64,000 bases of DNA from Vreelandella halophila (GCF_009856365.1 NZ_WMEX01000008.1:124001-188000), one strand, 5' to 3'. Shown: positions 53,266 to 62,474, counted from the stretch's first letter. Numbers and translations: made by a program. The notes: generated from the letters alone by a model not told the origin.

Positions 53266-55248
53266 CCACTGGGCTTTAGCGGGGGCTGCCAAATCCAGGC
53301 GATAAACGGCATACCCCGCGCCATTCTCTCTTACCCGGCTCATGGGGTAATAGCTGTTCGCCTCAATGAAACGCCTGGCCTTTTCTCCCGGTGACGTGCG
53401 AAAGGTGACTATCATTTCCGGGGCATCCGCAATACTCTGCAGATGCCAGTTATGGTCCGCTTCTGTGTCAACGCCATTCCCGGACCGACTCTGGCGCTTG
53501 ATGTAATCCGCGACGATGGTGCGGTTCTCATCCGGGGATTCAAACGCCACATTGGCCTCACCCGTACCCGGGAAGACCCCGCCAAACGCCCGGTAATTGT
53601 TGGTGGCTACCAGGAACGTCTGATCCGGTTCCACCGGTTTCCCCTCGAACCGCAGGGCCCGGATGCGTTGCGAGCCAGGGTTTACCCGGTTGCATTCACC
53701 GTCATAGCGCGCCGGTTCGGTCACGTCCACGCGGTAGTGAACCCCCTCGAACACGTCAAAGTTGTAGGTCCTGAATGCATCCCGGTTAATCAGTTCCTGG
53801 GCACCGGAGTCTTCGGGATCAATCCGGTTATAGAGCGATACGGCGCATTCCAGCCATTCCCTGAGCTCTGCGCCACTGATTCGAAGCGCAACCAGCCGAT
53901 TCGGGAATGGGTAGAGCGCGGCTACATCCCCATAGTTCACTTCCCCTTCGGCCACTTCTACATAGGCTTCAGGGCTGCTCCCCCGTCCCCCCGCCCTGAA
54001 CGGCGAGGCCACGGAGAGGACTGGCAGGCCGTCCAGATCCGGATCGCCCTCAACATAGTGCCTGACATAGGCACGCTGGGCACGGTTGACCAGCTCAACC
54101 GTGGGGTCGTCCTGGGCCAGCGAGAGATAGCTGTAAATCGGGTCGTTGATCCCACCGATGGGACGGTTAACGAAAGCCCGGGTCGACTCGTGCGCGTCCG
54201 AGACGGCCTCAGCGACCCGAGGGTCGCGCTCCGCGATGGCCTGGTTGCTCTGGTCATCAAAGATGGGTCTGGCCTCGGAACGGGCGGAAACGACCTTCCA
54301 TTCATCGCCTTTCCGGGTAAGTTTCAGGTCCATGATGCCCAGGTGACTGCCCCAACGCCCGGGCATCACAGCAACGACGCCATTGATGGTACCGCGCTCG
54401 GCATCAACGCCCTCGATCCCAGAAAACTCAACACTCGGGAAAACCGCATGCGCATGGCCGAAGGCAATGGCATCAATGCCCTCAACCTCCGACAGGTAAT
54501 ACACCGAATTCTCCACCATAGCCCGGTATGGATCGGACGAAAGGCCGGAGTGCGGGATTGCCACAATCACGTTGGCACCGGCTTCTTTCATTCTGGGCAC
54601 CCATTTTTCAGCAGTGCGGGTAATATCGCGCGCTTCCACACGCCCCTTCAGGTGCTGGCGATCCCAATCCATGATCTGGGGGGGTACGAATCCGATGTAA
54701 CCAATCGACAGCGCATGCCGTCTGCCCCGCTCATCGACAACCTCATGCTCCTGTATTCGGTAGGGAGTGAACACCGGCTTCCCGGAGTCCGGATCGACCA
54801 CGTTGGCATTGATGTAGGGAAAGTCTGCGCCCTCCAGGGATTTCCTGAGAAAGTCGAGACCGTAGTTGAATTCATGGTTCCCAATGTTGCCAACCACATA
54901 ATCAAGCCGGTTCATTGCCTGGTAGACAGGATGAGTACCGTCTTCAGGCAGGTCCTGCTTGACCGCATAGTCACCCAGGGGGCTGCCCTGGATCAGGTCA
55001 CCGTTATCCACGAGCACGTGGTTGGCCACCTCACTGCGTGCCTGCTCAATCAGCGATGCCGTGCGAACCAGGCCAAAGCGGGCAGTTGTGCTGTCACGGT
55101 AGTAGTCGAAATCCATGATGTGGGCATGGATATCGGTGGTTTCCATGACGCGCAGACTGACGGTGGGGTCACCGGTCTCTGCGGCAGCCAGACTCCCCAC
55201 CCCCAGGAACAGGACGAAGACTGTTCTCACTGTGTATCGGTGCGTCAT
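53239..55248 (-). CDS. cpdB: 2',3'-Cyclic-nucleotide 2'-phosphodiesterase/3'-nucleotidase
   Basis: The ATG at 55248 is preferred over a TTG at 55254; the product has 669 residues. Sec signal about 1-23 (TVFVLFLGVGSLAAA). Metallophosphoesterase motifs: TTDIHAHIMD, DNGDLIQGSPLGD, GNHEFNYG, IPHSGLS and FGHAHAVF, followed by a 5'-nucleotidase C-terminal domain about 350-560 with TNNYRAFGG. Periplasmic CpdB splits 2',3'-cyclic nucleotides and 3'-nucleotides from RNA breakdown to nucleosides. It sits last in the leftward operon, so it should supply nucleosides to the exported hydrolases. Confidence 0.9.
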   Translation of the reverse strand: MTHRYTVRTVFVLFLGVGSLAAAETGDPTVSLRVMETTDIHAHIMDFDYYRDSTTARFGLVRTASLIEQARSEVANHVLVDNGDLIQGSPLGDYAVKQDLPEDGTHPVYQAMNRLDYVVGNIGNHEFNYGLDFLRKSLEGADFPYINANVVDPDSGKPVFTPYRIQEHEVVDERGRRHALSIGYIGFVPPQIMDWDRQHLKGRVEARDITRTAEKWVPRMKEAGANVIVAIPHSGLSSDPYRAMVENSVYYLSEVEGIDAIAFGHAHAVFPSVEFSGIEGVDAERGTINGVVAVMPGRWGSHLGIMDLKLTRKGDEWKVVSARSEARPIFDDQSNQAIAERDPRVAEAVSDAHESTRAFVNRPIGGINDPIYSYLSLAQDDPTVELVNRAQRAYVRHYVEGDPDLDGLPVLSVASPFRAGGRGSSPEAYVEVAEGEVNYGDVAALYPFPNRLVALRISGAELREWLECAVSLYNRIDPEDSGAQELINRDAFRTYNFDVFEGVHYRVDVTEPARYDGECNRVNPGSQRIRALRFEGKPVEPDQTFLVATNNYRAFGGVFPGTGEANVAFESPDENRTIVADYIKRQSRSGNGVDTEADHNWHLQSIADAPEMIVTFRTSPGEKARRFIEANSYYPMSRVRENGAGYAVYRLDLAAPAKAQWSEMSDQVQ

Positions 55249-55250
55249 CC

Positions 55251-56513
55251 TCAACTTCCCTCCGGGTTGGCGCTGCTCTGGGCCAGGTTGAGCAGGGTTC
55301 GGACCATAGCTTCAATACCGAGGCCAACGTCCGTCGTCATCACCGATTCATCCGGATGGTGGCTGATTCCTCCCCCACACCGGATGAAAAACATCCCGAC
55401 ATCCGTGATCCGTGCCATCGCCATGGCATCATGACCGGCCCCGCTGGGAAGATGGATCGGTTCCAGTCCCATTGCCTCGAGGGCCCTGGATTGATGGCTC
55501 TGGAGGCTCGTGGCGCAAGCAACCGCCGGTGCACTGTGGGTCTCGCGCCAGGAGGATACAAGACCGCGTTGGTCGCAGAGCCGATTGGATTCACTCCGGA
55601 TAAGTCTGAGAGCCTGGTCACGGCTTTCATCGTCAGTAGCCCGCAGATCCAGTGACCAGCAAGCCTCTCCCGCAATGACATTGACCGCCCCGGGGACAGC
55701 GTTCAGTCGACCCACGGTCGCCATTACATCCTGCTCGCGGGCCACCCGCTCAACGACAAGCGCCGCTTCCGCAGCCCCGAGAAGGGCATCCCGCCGCAGC
55801 GCCAGCGGGACGGTCCCCGCGTGCCCGACCTCGCCCTCCAGGGTCACCGTAAAGCGTCTGGCGCCCGCAATCCCGGTCACAACCCCCAGAGGATGGCCAC
55901 CGTGTTCAAGTACCGGACCCTGTTCAATATGCAGTTCCAGATATCCCAGCAATTCCTCCGGATCCCTGGCGCAGGATCCGATCCGTGCGGGGTCCAGCCC
56001 GAAGTCCCGGAAAGCCTGTTCAAGTGTGACCCCCCCGCGATCAGCCAGTTCCCACCATTCCGGCTGCCAGTGCCCGGCTACCGGGTAGCTTCCCAGGAGA
56101 GTTGTACCGAAGCGGGAACCTTCCTCATCACCAAACGCCACAACGTCCACGTGAAACGGAAGACGGATATCCTCCTGGTTTAGATACTCAACCACTGCCA
56201 GAGCGGTGAGTATGCCCAGTGGCCCATCGTATCGACCCGCATTGGGAACGGAATCATGATGGGAGCCCATAATCAGGGCCCGGATTGGCGGCGCGGCGTC
56301 GGTCGCTGCAGCATAACGGCCCCAGAGGTTACCAGCAGCGTCCTCCCAAACCGCCATGCCCGCCGCATCCATCCAGTGAGCGAGGAGGTCACTGCACCTC
56401 CGATGCTCGGACGTCAGATAATAGCGATCAATACGGCCCGGCTCGCTGGTGATGGCAGCCAGTTCGTCGCAGCGCTCCATTACCCCACAAGCGAGTTCGG
56501 GGACCCAGTTCAT
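55251..56513 (-). CDS. allC: Allantoate amidohydrolase-like M20-family hydrolase
   Basis: This 420-residue protein is of the Zn-dependent amidase/hydantoinase (M20) family. Metal-site motifs: GSHHDSVPNAGRYDGPLG, DEEGSRFGTTLLGS, ELHIEQGPVLE and a final GGISHHPDE; the dimer/substrate region SGAGHDAMAMAR is intact. Its operon partner PucG uses ureidoglycine, which makes allantoate amidohydrolase the best assignment; N-carbamoyl amino acid hydrolase or ureidoglycolate amidohydrolase are alternatives. It begins in an ATGA overlap with pucG. Confidence 0.82.
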   Translation of the reverse strand: MNWVPELACGVMERCDELAAITSEPGRIDRYYLTSEHRRCSDLLAHWMDAAGMAVWEDAAGNLWGRYAAATDAAPPIRALIMGSHHDSVPNAGRYDGPLGILTALAVVEYLNQEDIRLPFHVDVVAFGDEEGSRFGTTLLGSYPVAGHWQPEWWELADRGGVTLEQAFRDFGLDPARIGSCARDPEELLGYLELHIEQGPVLEHGGHPLGVVTGIAGARRFTVTLEGEVGHAGTVPLALRRDALLGAAEAALVVERVAREQDVMATVGRLNAVPGAVNVIAGEACWSLDLRATDDESRDQALRLIRSESNRLCDQRGLVSSWRETHSAPAVACATSLQSHQSRALEAMGLEPIHLPSGAGHDAMAMARITDVGMFFIRCGGGISHHPDESVMTTDVGLGIEAMVRTLLNLAQSSANPEGS

Positions 56514-57766
56514 AGCTTCTCCCCGCCGAACCGGGCCAAGGCTGTCCTTACTCCAGCCTGGGGAGACAGCCGGTGACCAGCCAGCCCCAGGACCGCCTCA
56601 AGCGCCGCGAGGGTCTGGATAACCGCGTCCCGTCGCGCGTTGTAGCCCATTGTCCCGATTCGCCAGATGCGCCCATGCAATGGGCCAAACGAAGTGCCGA
56701 TCTCGATGCCGAAATCAGAGAGCATGGAATGACGAACCTGATCCCCATCCACCCCCTGCGGGATGTGGACCCCAACCACGTTATTCATCCGGTGCCCCTG
56801 GTCACCGAATAGTTCGAGATCCATCGCCTCCAGGCCTTCGGCCAGGGCGAGGCCACTCACGCGGTGCCGCTCGCGGACATTTGCCGGGCCCTCTTCGAGG
56901 TGAATGCGGGCGCATTCCCGAGCCCCATAGAGCATGGTCGTCGCCTCAGTGTGGTGGTTAAGGCGCTCTTCCCCCCAGTAATCCATGATCATGGCGAGAT
57001 CAAAATAGTTGGAGCTGATCCGCTGCCCCCGCCCCTCGCCGTGGTCGGGATGGCGGATACCCGCCTCAACGTGCTGGCGCTCACGGATCACCGAAACGGC
57101 CCGCTCCCCCAGCGTCAGCGGCGCACTGCCGGAAGGGCCACACAGACATTTCTGGAGGCCGACGGATACCGCATCCAATTCCCAGGCATCCGTGTAAAGG
57201 GCGTTGCCGGCGATGGAGGCCGTCGCATCACAGTAAAGAAGCGCATCATAGCGCCGGCAGATCGCTCCCAATGCGTCCAGGGGCTGGAGCATGGTGGTGG
57301 ACGTATCGCCCTGGACCAGTGCCACCAGCTTCGGCCTGACACGGCGTACTGCCTCCTCGATCTGGTCCGGCTCGAACACATGCCCCCAAGCCACCTCGAT
57401 CGTGTGGACTTCGGCACCGCACCGTTCCGCGATTTCCGTCAGCAAGTGCCCGAAACGCCCGAATATCGGTACGAGCACCCTGTCTCCGGGTTCCAGAAGG
57501 GAAACCAGGACGGCCTCAATTCCAGCTCGTGAGGTGCCGTCGACAAGGAAGGTCCACTCGTTCTCGGTTTCAAAGACCCGCCGGTACAATGCCATGGTCT
57601 CATTCATGCAGTTGGTCATGGCGGGGTCGTACTGCCCCACCAACTGACAGGACATGGCCTGCAGAACCCGGGGATCCACCGTAATCGGGCCAGGTCCCAT
57701 CAAGAGCCTGGGCGGGGGTGTAAAAGGCCGCATCGACGGTGATGCGGCGTTGAGTCCTTCCGTCAT
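56510..57766 (-). CDS. pucG: (S)-Ureidoglycine-glyoxylate aminotransferase
   Basis: The 418 residues start at the ATG at 57766, where GGAGG is 5 bases upstream. Fold-type I aminotransferase: LLMGPGPITVDPRVLQAMS, VDGTSRAGIEAVLVSLLEPG, YCDATASIAGN, and PLP-Lys segment VGLQKCLCGPSG. Family and operon fit PucG, which transfers the amino group of ureidoglycine to glyoxylate, giving glycine and oxalurate. Alanine-glyoxylate aminotransferase is the alternative. Downstream oxalurate/oxamate handling by HpxW-like protein supports PucG. Confidence 0.85.
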   Translation of the reverse strand: MTEGLNAASPSMRPFTPPPRLLMGPGPITVDPRVLQAMSCQLVGQYDPAMTNCMNETMALYRRVFETENEWTFLVDGTSRAGIEAVLVSLLEPGDRVLVPIFGRFGHLLTEIAERCGAEVHTIEVAWGHVFEPDQIEEAVRRVRPKLVALVQGDTSTTMLQPLDALGAICRRYDALLYCDATASIAGNALYTDAWELDAVSVGLQKCLCGPSGSAPLTLGERAVSVIRERQHVEAGIRHPDHGEGRGQRISSNYFDLAMIMDYWGEERLNHHTEATTMLYGARECARIHLEEGPANVRERHRVSGLALAEGLEAMDLELFGDQGHRMNNVVGVHIPQGVDGDQVRHSMLSDFGIEIGTSFGPLHGRIWRIGTMGYNARRDAVIQTLAALEAVLGLAGHRLSPQAGVRTALARFGGEKL

Positions 57767-57767
57767 A

Positions 57768-58583
57768 TCAACCTCCAAGGGCCTGCATCAGCATGCGTAA
57801 CCCGCTGATGCATAGAAATACCGCGAACACACGCTTAAGCATCAGCGCATCCAGCCTCGCGCCCAGGCGGGCCCCTACCGGTGCCATGAAAACCGTCAGC
57901 GGCACGATGGCGAGGAACCCCGCCAGATTGACCGCTCCCAGCATGCCAGCTGGCGCCCCCTCCGGAGTGGTCGCGAACAGCATCGCGGTCGCCCCTGGCA
58001 GAGCGATCAACAAACCGAAGAAAGCCGCCGTTCCGACAGCCCGATGGGAGGGATAGTTGCACGCGGTCAGCATGGGCACCCCCATGGTTCCTCCGCCGAT
58101 GCCAATCATCACCGAGAAGAATCCGATGCTCCCGGCCATCAGGCCCTGACCCGGGAGCCTCGGCAGAGCGCTGGCCACCGGCTTTGCTCGGGGACGAAAA
58201 AGGATATTGGCGGCCACCAGCAGGGCAATCACACCGAAAATGCCCCCGATCAGACTGCCGTCCGCATAGAGCGAGACAGCGCTGCCGGCCACCACGCCCG
58301 TGACCATGAACGGCCACCAGCGGCGGATAAGGGCCCAGTCGACATTGCCGCGCCCATGATGGGCCCGGACCGACGAAATACTGGTCGGCACGATCACCAT
58401 CAGGGAGGTGGCGGTGGCAACGCGGATGGCCACATCCGGATCAATGCCCATGGCCTGCAGGATGAAATAGAACACGGGGACGATGACGATGCCGCCGCCC
58501 ACCCCGAGCAGCCCCGCCAGGAGGCCGGCAAGAAGGCCTGTTGCAAGCATCCCCAGAACAAGGGGCAACCATGCCGTTATCAT
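57768..58583 (-). CDS. TauE/SafE-family permease
   Basis: The 271 residues start at the ATGA overlap with the preceding gene; an ATG at 58592 would add three residues. About eight TM helices in two halves, each with the TauE/SafE signature (GLLAGLLGVGGGIVIVPVFY near the start and MIGIGGGTMGVPMLTACN in the middle). The family exports or imports organic anions such as sulfite, sulfoacetate or related acids. In this operon it could export oxamate, oxalate or a similar dead-end acid; that is inference. Confidence 0.85.
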   Translation of the reverse strand: MITAWLPLVLGMLATGLLAGLLAGLLGVGGGIVIVPVFYFILQAMGIDPDVAIRVATATSLMVIVPTSISSVRAHHGRGNVDWALIRRWWPFMVTGVVAGSAVSLYADGSLIGGIFGVIALLVAANILFRPRAKPVASALPRLPGQGLMAGSIGFFSVMIGIGGGTMGVPMLTACNYPSHRAVGTAAFFGLLIALPGATAMLFATTPEGAPAGMLGAVNLAGFLAIVPLTVFMAPVGARLGARLDALMLKRVFAVFLCISGLRMLMQALGG

Positions 58584-60163
58584 ATCGAGCATGAGCCCTC
58601 CCTGGCGGCGCCATCACTCCGTGGATCGCTGGCGGCAGTCACACCGCCGTCGGGAAATCGCACCACGGCCCCGGCATGCCCCATCATCTCACTGTGATCG
58701 GGCACGGTCTTGAAGCGGTGGCCGCGCAATGCCAGCTCATCACCCAGATGACGGGCCAGACTCGCCTCGAGTTTGAGGTCATCATCGCGGTCTCCCCAGG
58801 TCCGACCGAGGAGCCACCGACCCCGAGCTATGGATTCGTCGAGAGGCAGTCCGTCGTACAGGTAACGGGTGAAAAGTGCGGCCTGAGTCTGGGGCTGGCC
58901 CTCACCGCCCATGGTGCCGTAGCTCATACGCCGTCCGTCATCCAGAACCGCGAACGCTGGGTTGAGGGTATGGAACGGCTTATATCCCGGCTCCAGGGCA
59001 TTACGGTGGTCGGCATCCAGACTGAAGCTCAGTCCCCGGTTGTTCCATACCAGGCCCGTACCCGGAATGGTCACTCCTGAACCGAACTCCCAGTAAACGC
59101 TCTGGATGAAGCTAACCATGGTCCCTTCCGCATCCACACCCCCCATCCAGACCGTGTCGCCAGGCTCCGCCGGCCACGGCCAGGGTGAGGCCTCTTTTCC
59201 CAGGACCGCTGCCAGCTTGCCAATGGATACGCTGTTCAGATGAGACTCTGCAGGCGCACGCATCCGTGCAGGATCGGTGACTTCCCGATCCCTTACCCGA
59301 AACGCCTGCTTGGTCGCCTCAACCAGTGTGTGGACCCGGTCGGCGTCGGACCATTGCGGATCGTAGAGCTGATCGTAGATGGCAAGGATCAGCAGTGAGG
59401 CCAATCCCTGGGTAGGAGGCGGGAAATTGTAGAGGCTCCCGTCGCGGGTTCGGACAGACAGTGGCGTTACCTCTTGAGCTTCATACCCAGTGAGGTCGCT
59501 GGCGCGAATTGGGCTACCCCGGGCTGCCAGCTCCGCCGCCACGGTTTCAGCCAGCTCGCCGTCATAGAAATCCCTCGGCCCTTTGCGCGCCAGGTGCGCG
59601 AGCGTCTCCGCCAGGTCCGGGTTACGCAGCTGCTCCCCCTGCCGAAGCGGCCGTCCTTCAGGGGCGAAGATAGCCCGGAACGCCGTTTCATCGGCAAGCG
59701 ATTCATGCACTTTCTCGCTGGCCGCGGCCAGACTGGCCGTCACCTCAATTCCATCCCGCGCCAGTGCTTCAGCCGGAGCCAGAAGCTCCCCGTAAGGGCG
59801 CCGCTGCTCGGGTGCCACACAGCACTCACGGGCCTTGTCCCACCCACTCAGGGTGCCACCAAGCGTGAGCGCCGATAGCGGCCCCCGGGCAGGAATGGCA
59901 TCACACCCCTGCTCCCGGTACCAGTCAATGCTGGCCAACGCCGCGGCATGACCACACGCATCAATCGCCCGGGGCGCTTCACCGGGACGCTGTACGAGCC
60001 AGAACCCATCACCGGCGAGACTGTTCATGTGGGGATAGAGGACGGCGATCGCGGCCGAGGCGGCAATCATGGCGTCCACGGCGCTAGCGCCGTCACGCAA
60101 CAGAGACAACCCAATATCAGCCGCCCCGCTGTGGGGCGCCGTAAAGGCAATATTGCTCATCAA
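58580..60163 (-). CDS. hpxW: GGT-like protein, oxamate amidohydrolase (HpxW) candidate
   Basis: This 527-residue Ntn-hydrolase of the gamma-glutamyltransferase superfamily has a presumed nucleophile and autoprocessing Thr at 337 in GDTVWMGGVDAEG, followed by FGSGVTIPGTGLVWNN and YGTMGGEGQPQTQA. No signal peptide is present, unlike typical periplasmic GGT, so a cytoplasmic role is likely. Klebsiella HpxW, a GGT-like enzyme of uric-acid breakdown, hydrolyses oxamate to oxalate and ammonia. Presence next to pucG, allC and an amidase supports that assignment over glutathione breakdown. Confidence 0.72.
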   Translation of the reverse strand: MMSNIAFTAPHSGAADIGLSLLRDGASAVDAMIAASAAIAVLYPHMNSLAGDGFWLVQRPGEAPRAIDACGHAAALASIDWYREQGCDAIPARGPLSALTLGGTLSGWDKARECCVAPEQRRPYGELLAPAEALARDGIEVTASLAAASEKVHESLADETAFRAIFAPEGRPLRQGEQLRNPDLAETLAHLARKGPRDFYDGELAETVAAELAARGSPIRASDLTGYEAQEVTPLSVRTRDGSLYNFPPPTQGLASLLILAIYDQLYDPQWSDADRVHTLVEATKQAFRVRDREVTDPARMRAPAESHLNSVSIGKLAAVLGKEASPWPWPAEPGDTVWMGGVDAEGTMVSFIQSVYWEFGSGVTIPGTGLVWNNRGLSFSLDADHRNALEPGYKPFHTLNPAFAVLDDGRRMSYGTMGGEGQPQTQAALFTRYLYDGLPLDESIARGRWLLGRTWGDRDDDLKLEASLARHLGDELALRGHRFKTVPDHSEMMGHAGAVVRFPDGGVTAASDPRSDGAAREGSCSI

Positions 60164-61371
60164 ATAGACTCCATTGGATTTTGGGCTTCCGCGCCGCAGA
60201 GCGCATCAGCCAGCTTCAGAAGCGTTATATCCGAGTGTCGGGGCCCCAGAAGCGACACCCCCGCTGGTGCGCCTTCCTGGGTAATGACCGGGAGATGGAC
60301 CTGGGGCAGACCGGCCAGACCGGCGGGGGCCGTGAGTCCCATGAGCTTCGCACGATAGTCACGCATCCATTCACTGCTGGCATCGAGGCGCGGTGCTGGG
60401 CCAGGGGTGGTCGGCATCACGATCATGTCCACGCTTTCGAACCAGGCGCTGATATCCTGATGCAGACGCATCTGACCAGACCGTGCCGCGGTCTCGTCTT
60501 CCGCACTCAACTGGCAACACCATTCCAAACGGGTCCGGATGTCCTCCGCCATACGCGGATCCACCTCGCGGAACCAATCCCCGTGGGTCTGCCAGTTCGC
60601 CCGCCCCTGCAGGACCCGGAAATACTCACTGGCCGATGTGAGCCATGCCGCCTCGAGCGGTATGCGCCGATGAACCTCAAGCTGCGGCTGCTGGCGCAGC
60701 CAAGCCTCCTGATCTGCCTGCCAAAGCTCGACGTCATCCATGGTTGGTTCAAGCACGCCCACCCGCACAACCCCGCTGCCGTCGCACTCATCCGCCCCGG
60801 GCAGTAACGCCCGGCCAACCGCCAGTAGTGTGGCTGAATCCCGGCTCATCCATCCGACCGTATCGAAAAGGGGTGCCAGCGGTACCATCCCCTCGGTCGA
60901 AATCGCACCGTGAGTGGGACGAATCCCGAACAGGCCGTTGTAGCTTGCGGGAACGCGGATGGAACCGCCCGTATCCGACCCCAGCCCGATTTCCGCTTCC
61001 CCGGCTGCAACGGCGACGGCAGAGCCGGTACTGGAGCCGCCGGGGAGTCGCTCCGGCGCCATCGGATTCAGCGGCGTTCCGTAATGCGTATTCACGCCGT
61101 TCAGGCTGTAGGCAAGCTCATCCGTCAGAGTCTTGCCAATTAGCTGAGCCCCCGCCTTTTGCAGGTCACGGATCACTGGCGATGTTTCACGGGCCACGGG
61201 GTGGGTTGCCAGCCAGTAGGGGTTACCCGCGCCGGTTCGGTGTCCGGCGATCGCAAAGAGGTCCTTGACGACCATACGGAAACCAGAAAGGGGGCCGCTC
61301 TCCGAGGACAGTTCACCGGGTGCGGCGCGCCATGTATAGGCGCGCGCATCGAACAGCTCATTCATGGGCAT
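60160..61371 (-). CDS. Amidase-signature family hydrolase (HpxY/AtzF-like context)
   Basis: This 403-residue protein has the amidase-signature triad: Lys36 in VVKDLF, Ser pair in PGGSSTGSAVAV (113-114), Ser137 in SDTGGSIRVP. No signal sequence. In Klebsiella the HpxY amidase is encoded beside HpxW; the same pairing occurs here, with a TGATG-like overlap between the genes. Substrate probably a ureide- or oxamate-derived amide, but specificity is not readable. The length is shorter than allophanate hydrolases, which have an extra C-terminal domain. Confidence 0.8.
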   Translation of the reverse strand: MPMNELFDARAYTWRAAPGELSSESGPLSGFRMVVKDLFAIAGHRTGAGNPYWLATHPVARETSPVIRDLQKAGAQLIGKTLTDELAYSLNGVNTHYGTPLNPMAPERLPGGSSTGSAVAVAAGEAEIGLGSDTGGSIRVPASYNGLFGIRPTHGAISTEGMVPLAPLFDTVGWMSRDSATLLAVGRALLPGADECDGSGVVRVGVLEPTMDDVELWQADQEAWLRQQPQLEVHRRIPLEAAWLTSASEYFRVLQGRANWQTHGDWFREVDPRMAEDIRTRLEWCCQLSAEDETAARSGQMRLHQDISAWFESVDMIVMPTTPGPAPRLDASSEWMRDYRAKLMGLTAPAGLAGLPQVHLPVITQEGAPAGVSLLGPRHSDITLLKLADALCGAEAQNPMESI

Positions 61372-61382
61372 CGGATCCGGAA

Positions 61383-62474
61383 TCAGTCAATGTCACCGGG
61401 CGTCGGCAACCGCTCACGATAAACATCCCAGTTGGTGGTGATTTCATCCAGTACTGTCTCGCCGACCCGGTAGGCGGACTCCAGAGCCGCGTCGAGTCCG
61501 GCGTAGCCCTCGCTTTCCGCAACCAGGTTCTCAGCCGCGCCCACACCGGGCGGAGGCATGGTGTAATTGCTGCCGGTTCGGAGCACCATGACACGATCAC
61601 TATCGGCAAGCCCCGCCTCATCCAAAAGCTTCAGGGATAGGTAGCTGCCGCTGTCCTCCATGGCCGAAGTCACGAATTGCCCCTCCCCATCAGTCCAGTA
61701 ATCAACCCACCGATTGGCCCAGTCGTTCATGATCTCACCGTGCCAGAACGTCATCGCTGCCAAATGGTCGCCTTTCAGGACAAACGGAGCCTTCCTGGCG
61801 TTTGGATGCTCCGTGTACAGGGAACGTGTTTCTTCCAGAGCCTCGGGGTTGGGCAGTTCCGTGTCCTTTGTCAGTTCATAGGCCCAGTCGGTGAGTTCCG
61901 GGTTCAACTGCTGCACCTCGAAGCTGGGGTCGGGCTTGTTGGGGTCATAGGGCTTCTTCGCGTCCCTCGGAAAATAGCCGGTCTCCCAATCGTCAGGTAT
62001 TTCACGGGCGTCGATGTGGTGCGCCAGATCCCCGTCGACTACGTATTCCGCCCAGGCAGCTGAGCCCAGTGAAGCATCCTCGGGATCAATACCGGCAATG
62101 CCGGCGATCAACCAGTAGGCATTGGAAAGGTCAAAGCGCGGATCCATACCCAGTGCCATCACCGCCGAGGAGGAGTAGGCTGTCCCAATGCCGGTCACGA
62201 TGCTCAGCACACCGGTTTCCTCATTCACGTAGATGTCATGATGCCCTTGGGGAAACGGATATCGCGTATCCAGTTCCTGGCGCTCCTTCCACAGCTGGAA
62301 CTCCCCTGGCTGGTCACCTTCATCGTCACCAATCTCAAACATGGTGACCACAACGAACTTAATCGGTATCGGCTCTGGTTCCTGCTGGCCGGTCTGCATC
62401 ATCGAGTGCTGCGCACAGCCGCCCAGCAGAACAAGCGCGGCTACGACCAGCGCGTGGCGTGCATTAAACCTCAT
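61383..62474 (-). CDS. NUP-family purine nucleoside lipoprotein
   Basis: This 363-residue protein has a lipoprotein signal with lipobox LLGGC (Cys at about residue 20), so the mature protein should be membrane-anchored. Body matches the NUP/purine nucleoside permease family (VTGIGTAYSSSAVMALG, YWLIAGIAGIDPEDASLG, SAMEDSGSYLSL) and is clearly paralogous to 51074-52114. The two copies differ in anchoring and in operon. It leads the ureide operon and starts 32 bases from the TPR gene, which may be co-transcribed. Confidence 0.85.
   Translation of the reverse strand: MRFNARHALVVAALVLLGGCAQHSMMQTGQQEPEPIPIKFVVVTMFEIGDDEGDQPGEFQLWKERQELDTRYPFPQGHHDIYVNEETGVLSIVTGIGTAYSSSAVMALGMDPRFDLSNAYWLIAGIAGIDPEDASLGSAAWAEYVVDGDLAHHIDAREIPDDWETGYFPRDAKKPYDPNKPDPSFEVQQLNPELTDWAYELTKDTELPNPEALEETRSLYTEHPNARKAPFVLKGDHLAAMTFWHGEIMNDWANRWVDYWTDGEGQFVTSAMEDSGSYLSLKLLDEAGLADSDRVMVLRTGSNYTMPPPGVGAAENLVAESEGYAGLDAALESAYRVGETVLDEITTNWDVYRERLPTPGDID

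Noticed and set aside
53443-55434. Very long plus-strand frame (663 codons)
   Set aside because: It is the antisense of cpdB and allC, both with clear catalytic motifs; the frame is a GC-rich shadow.
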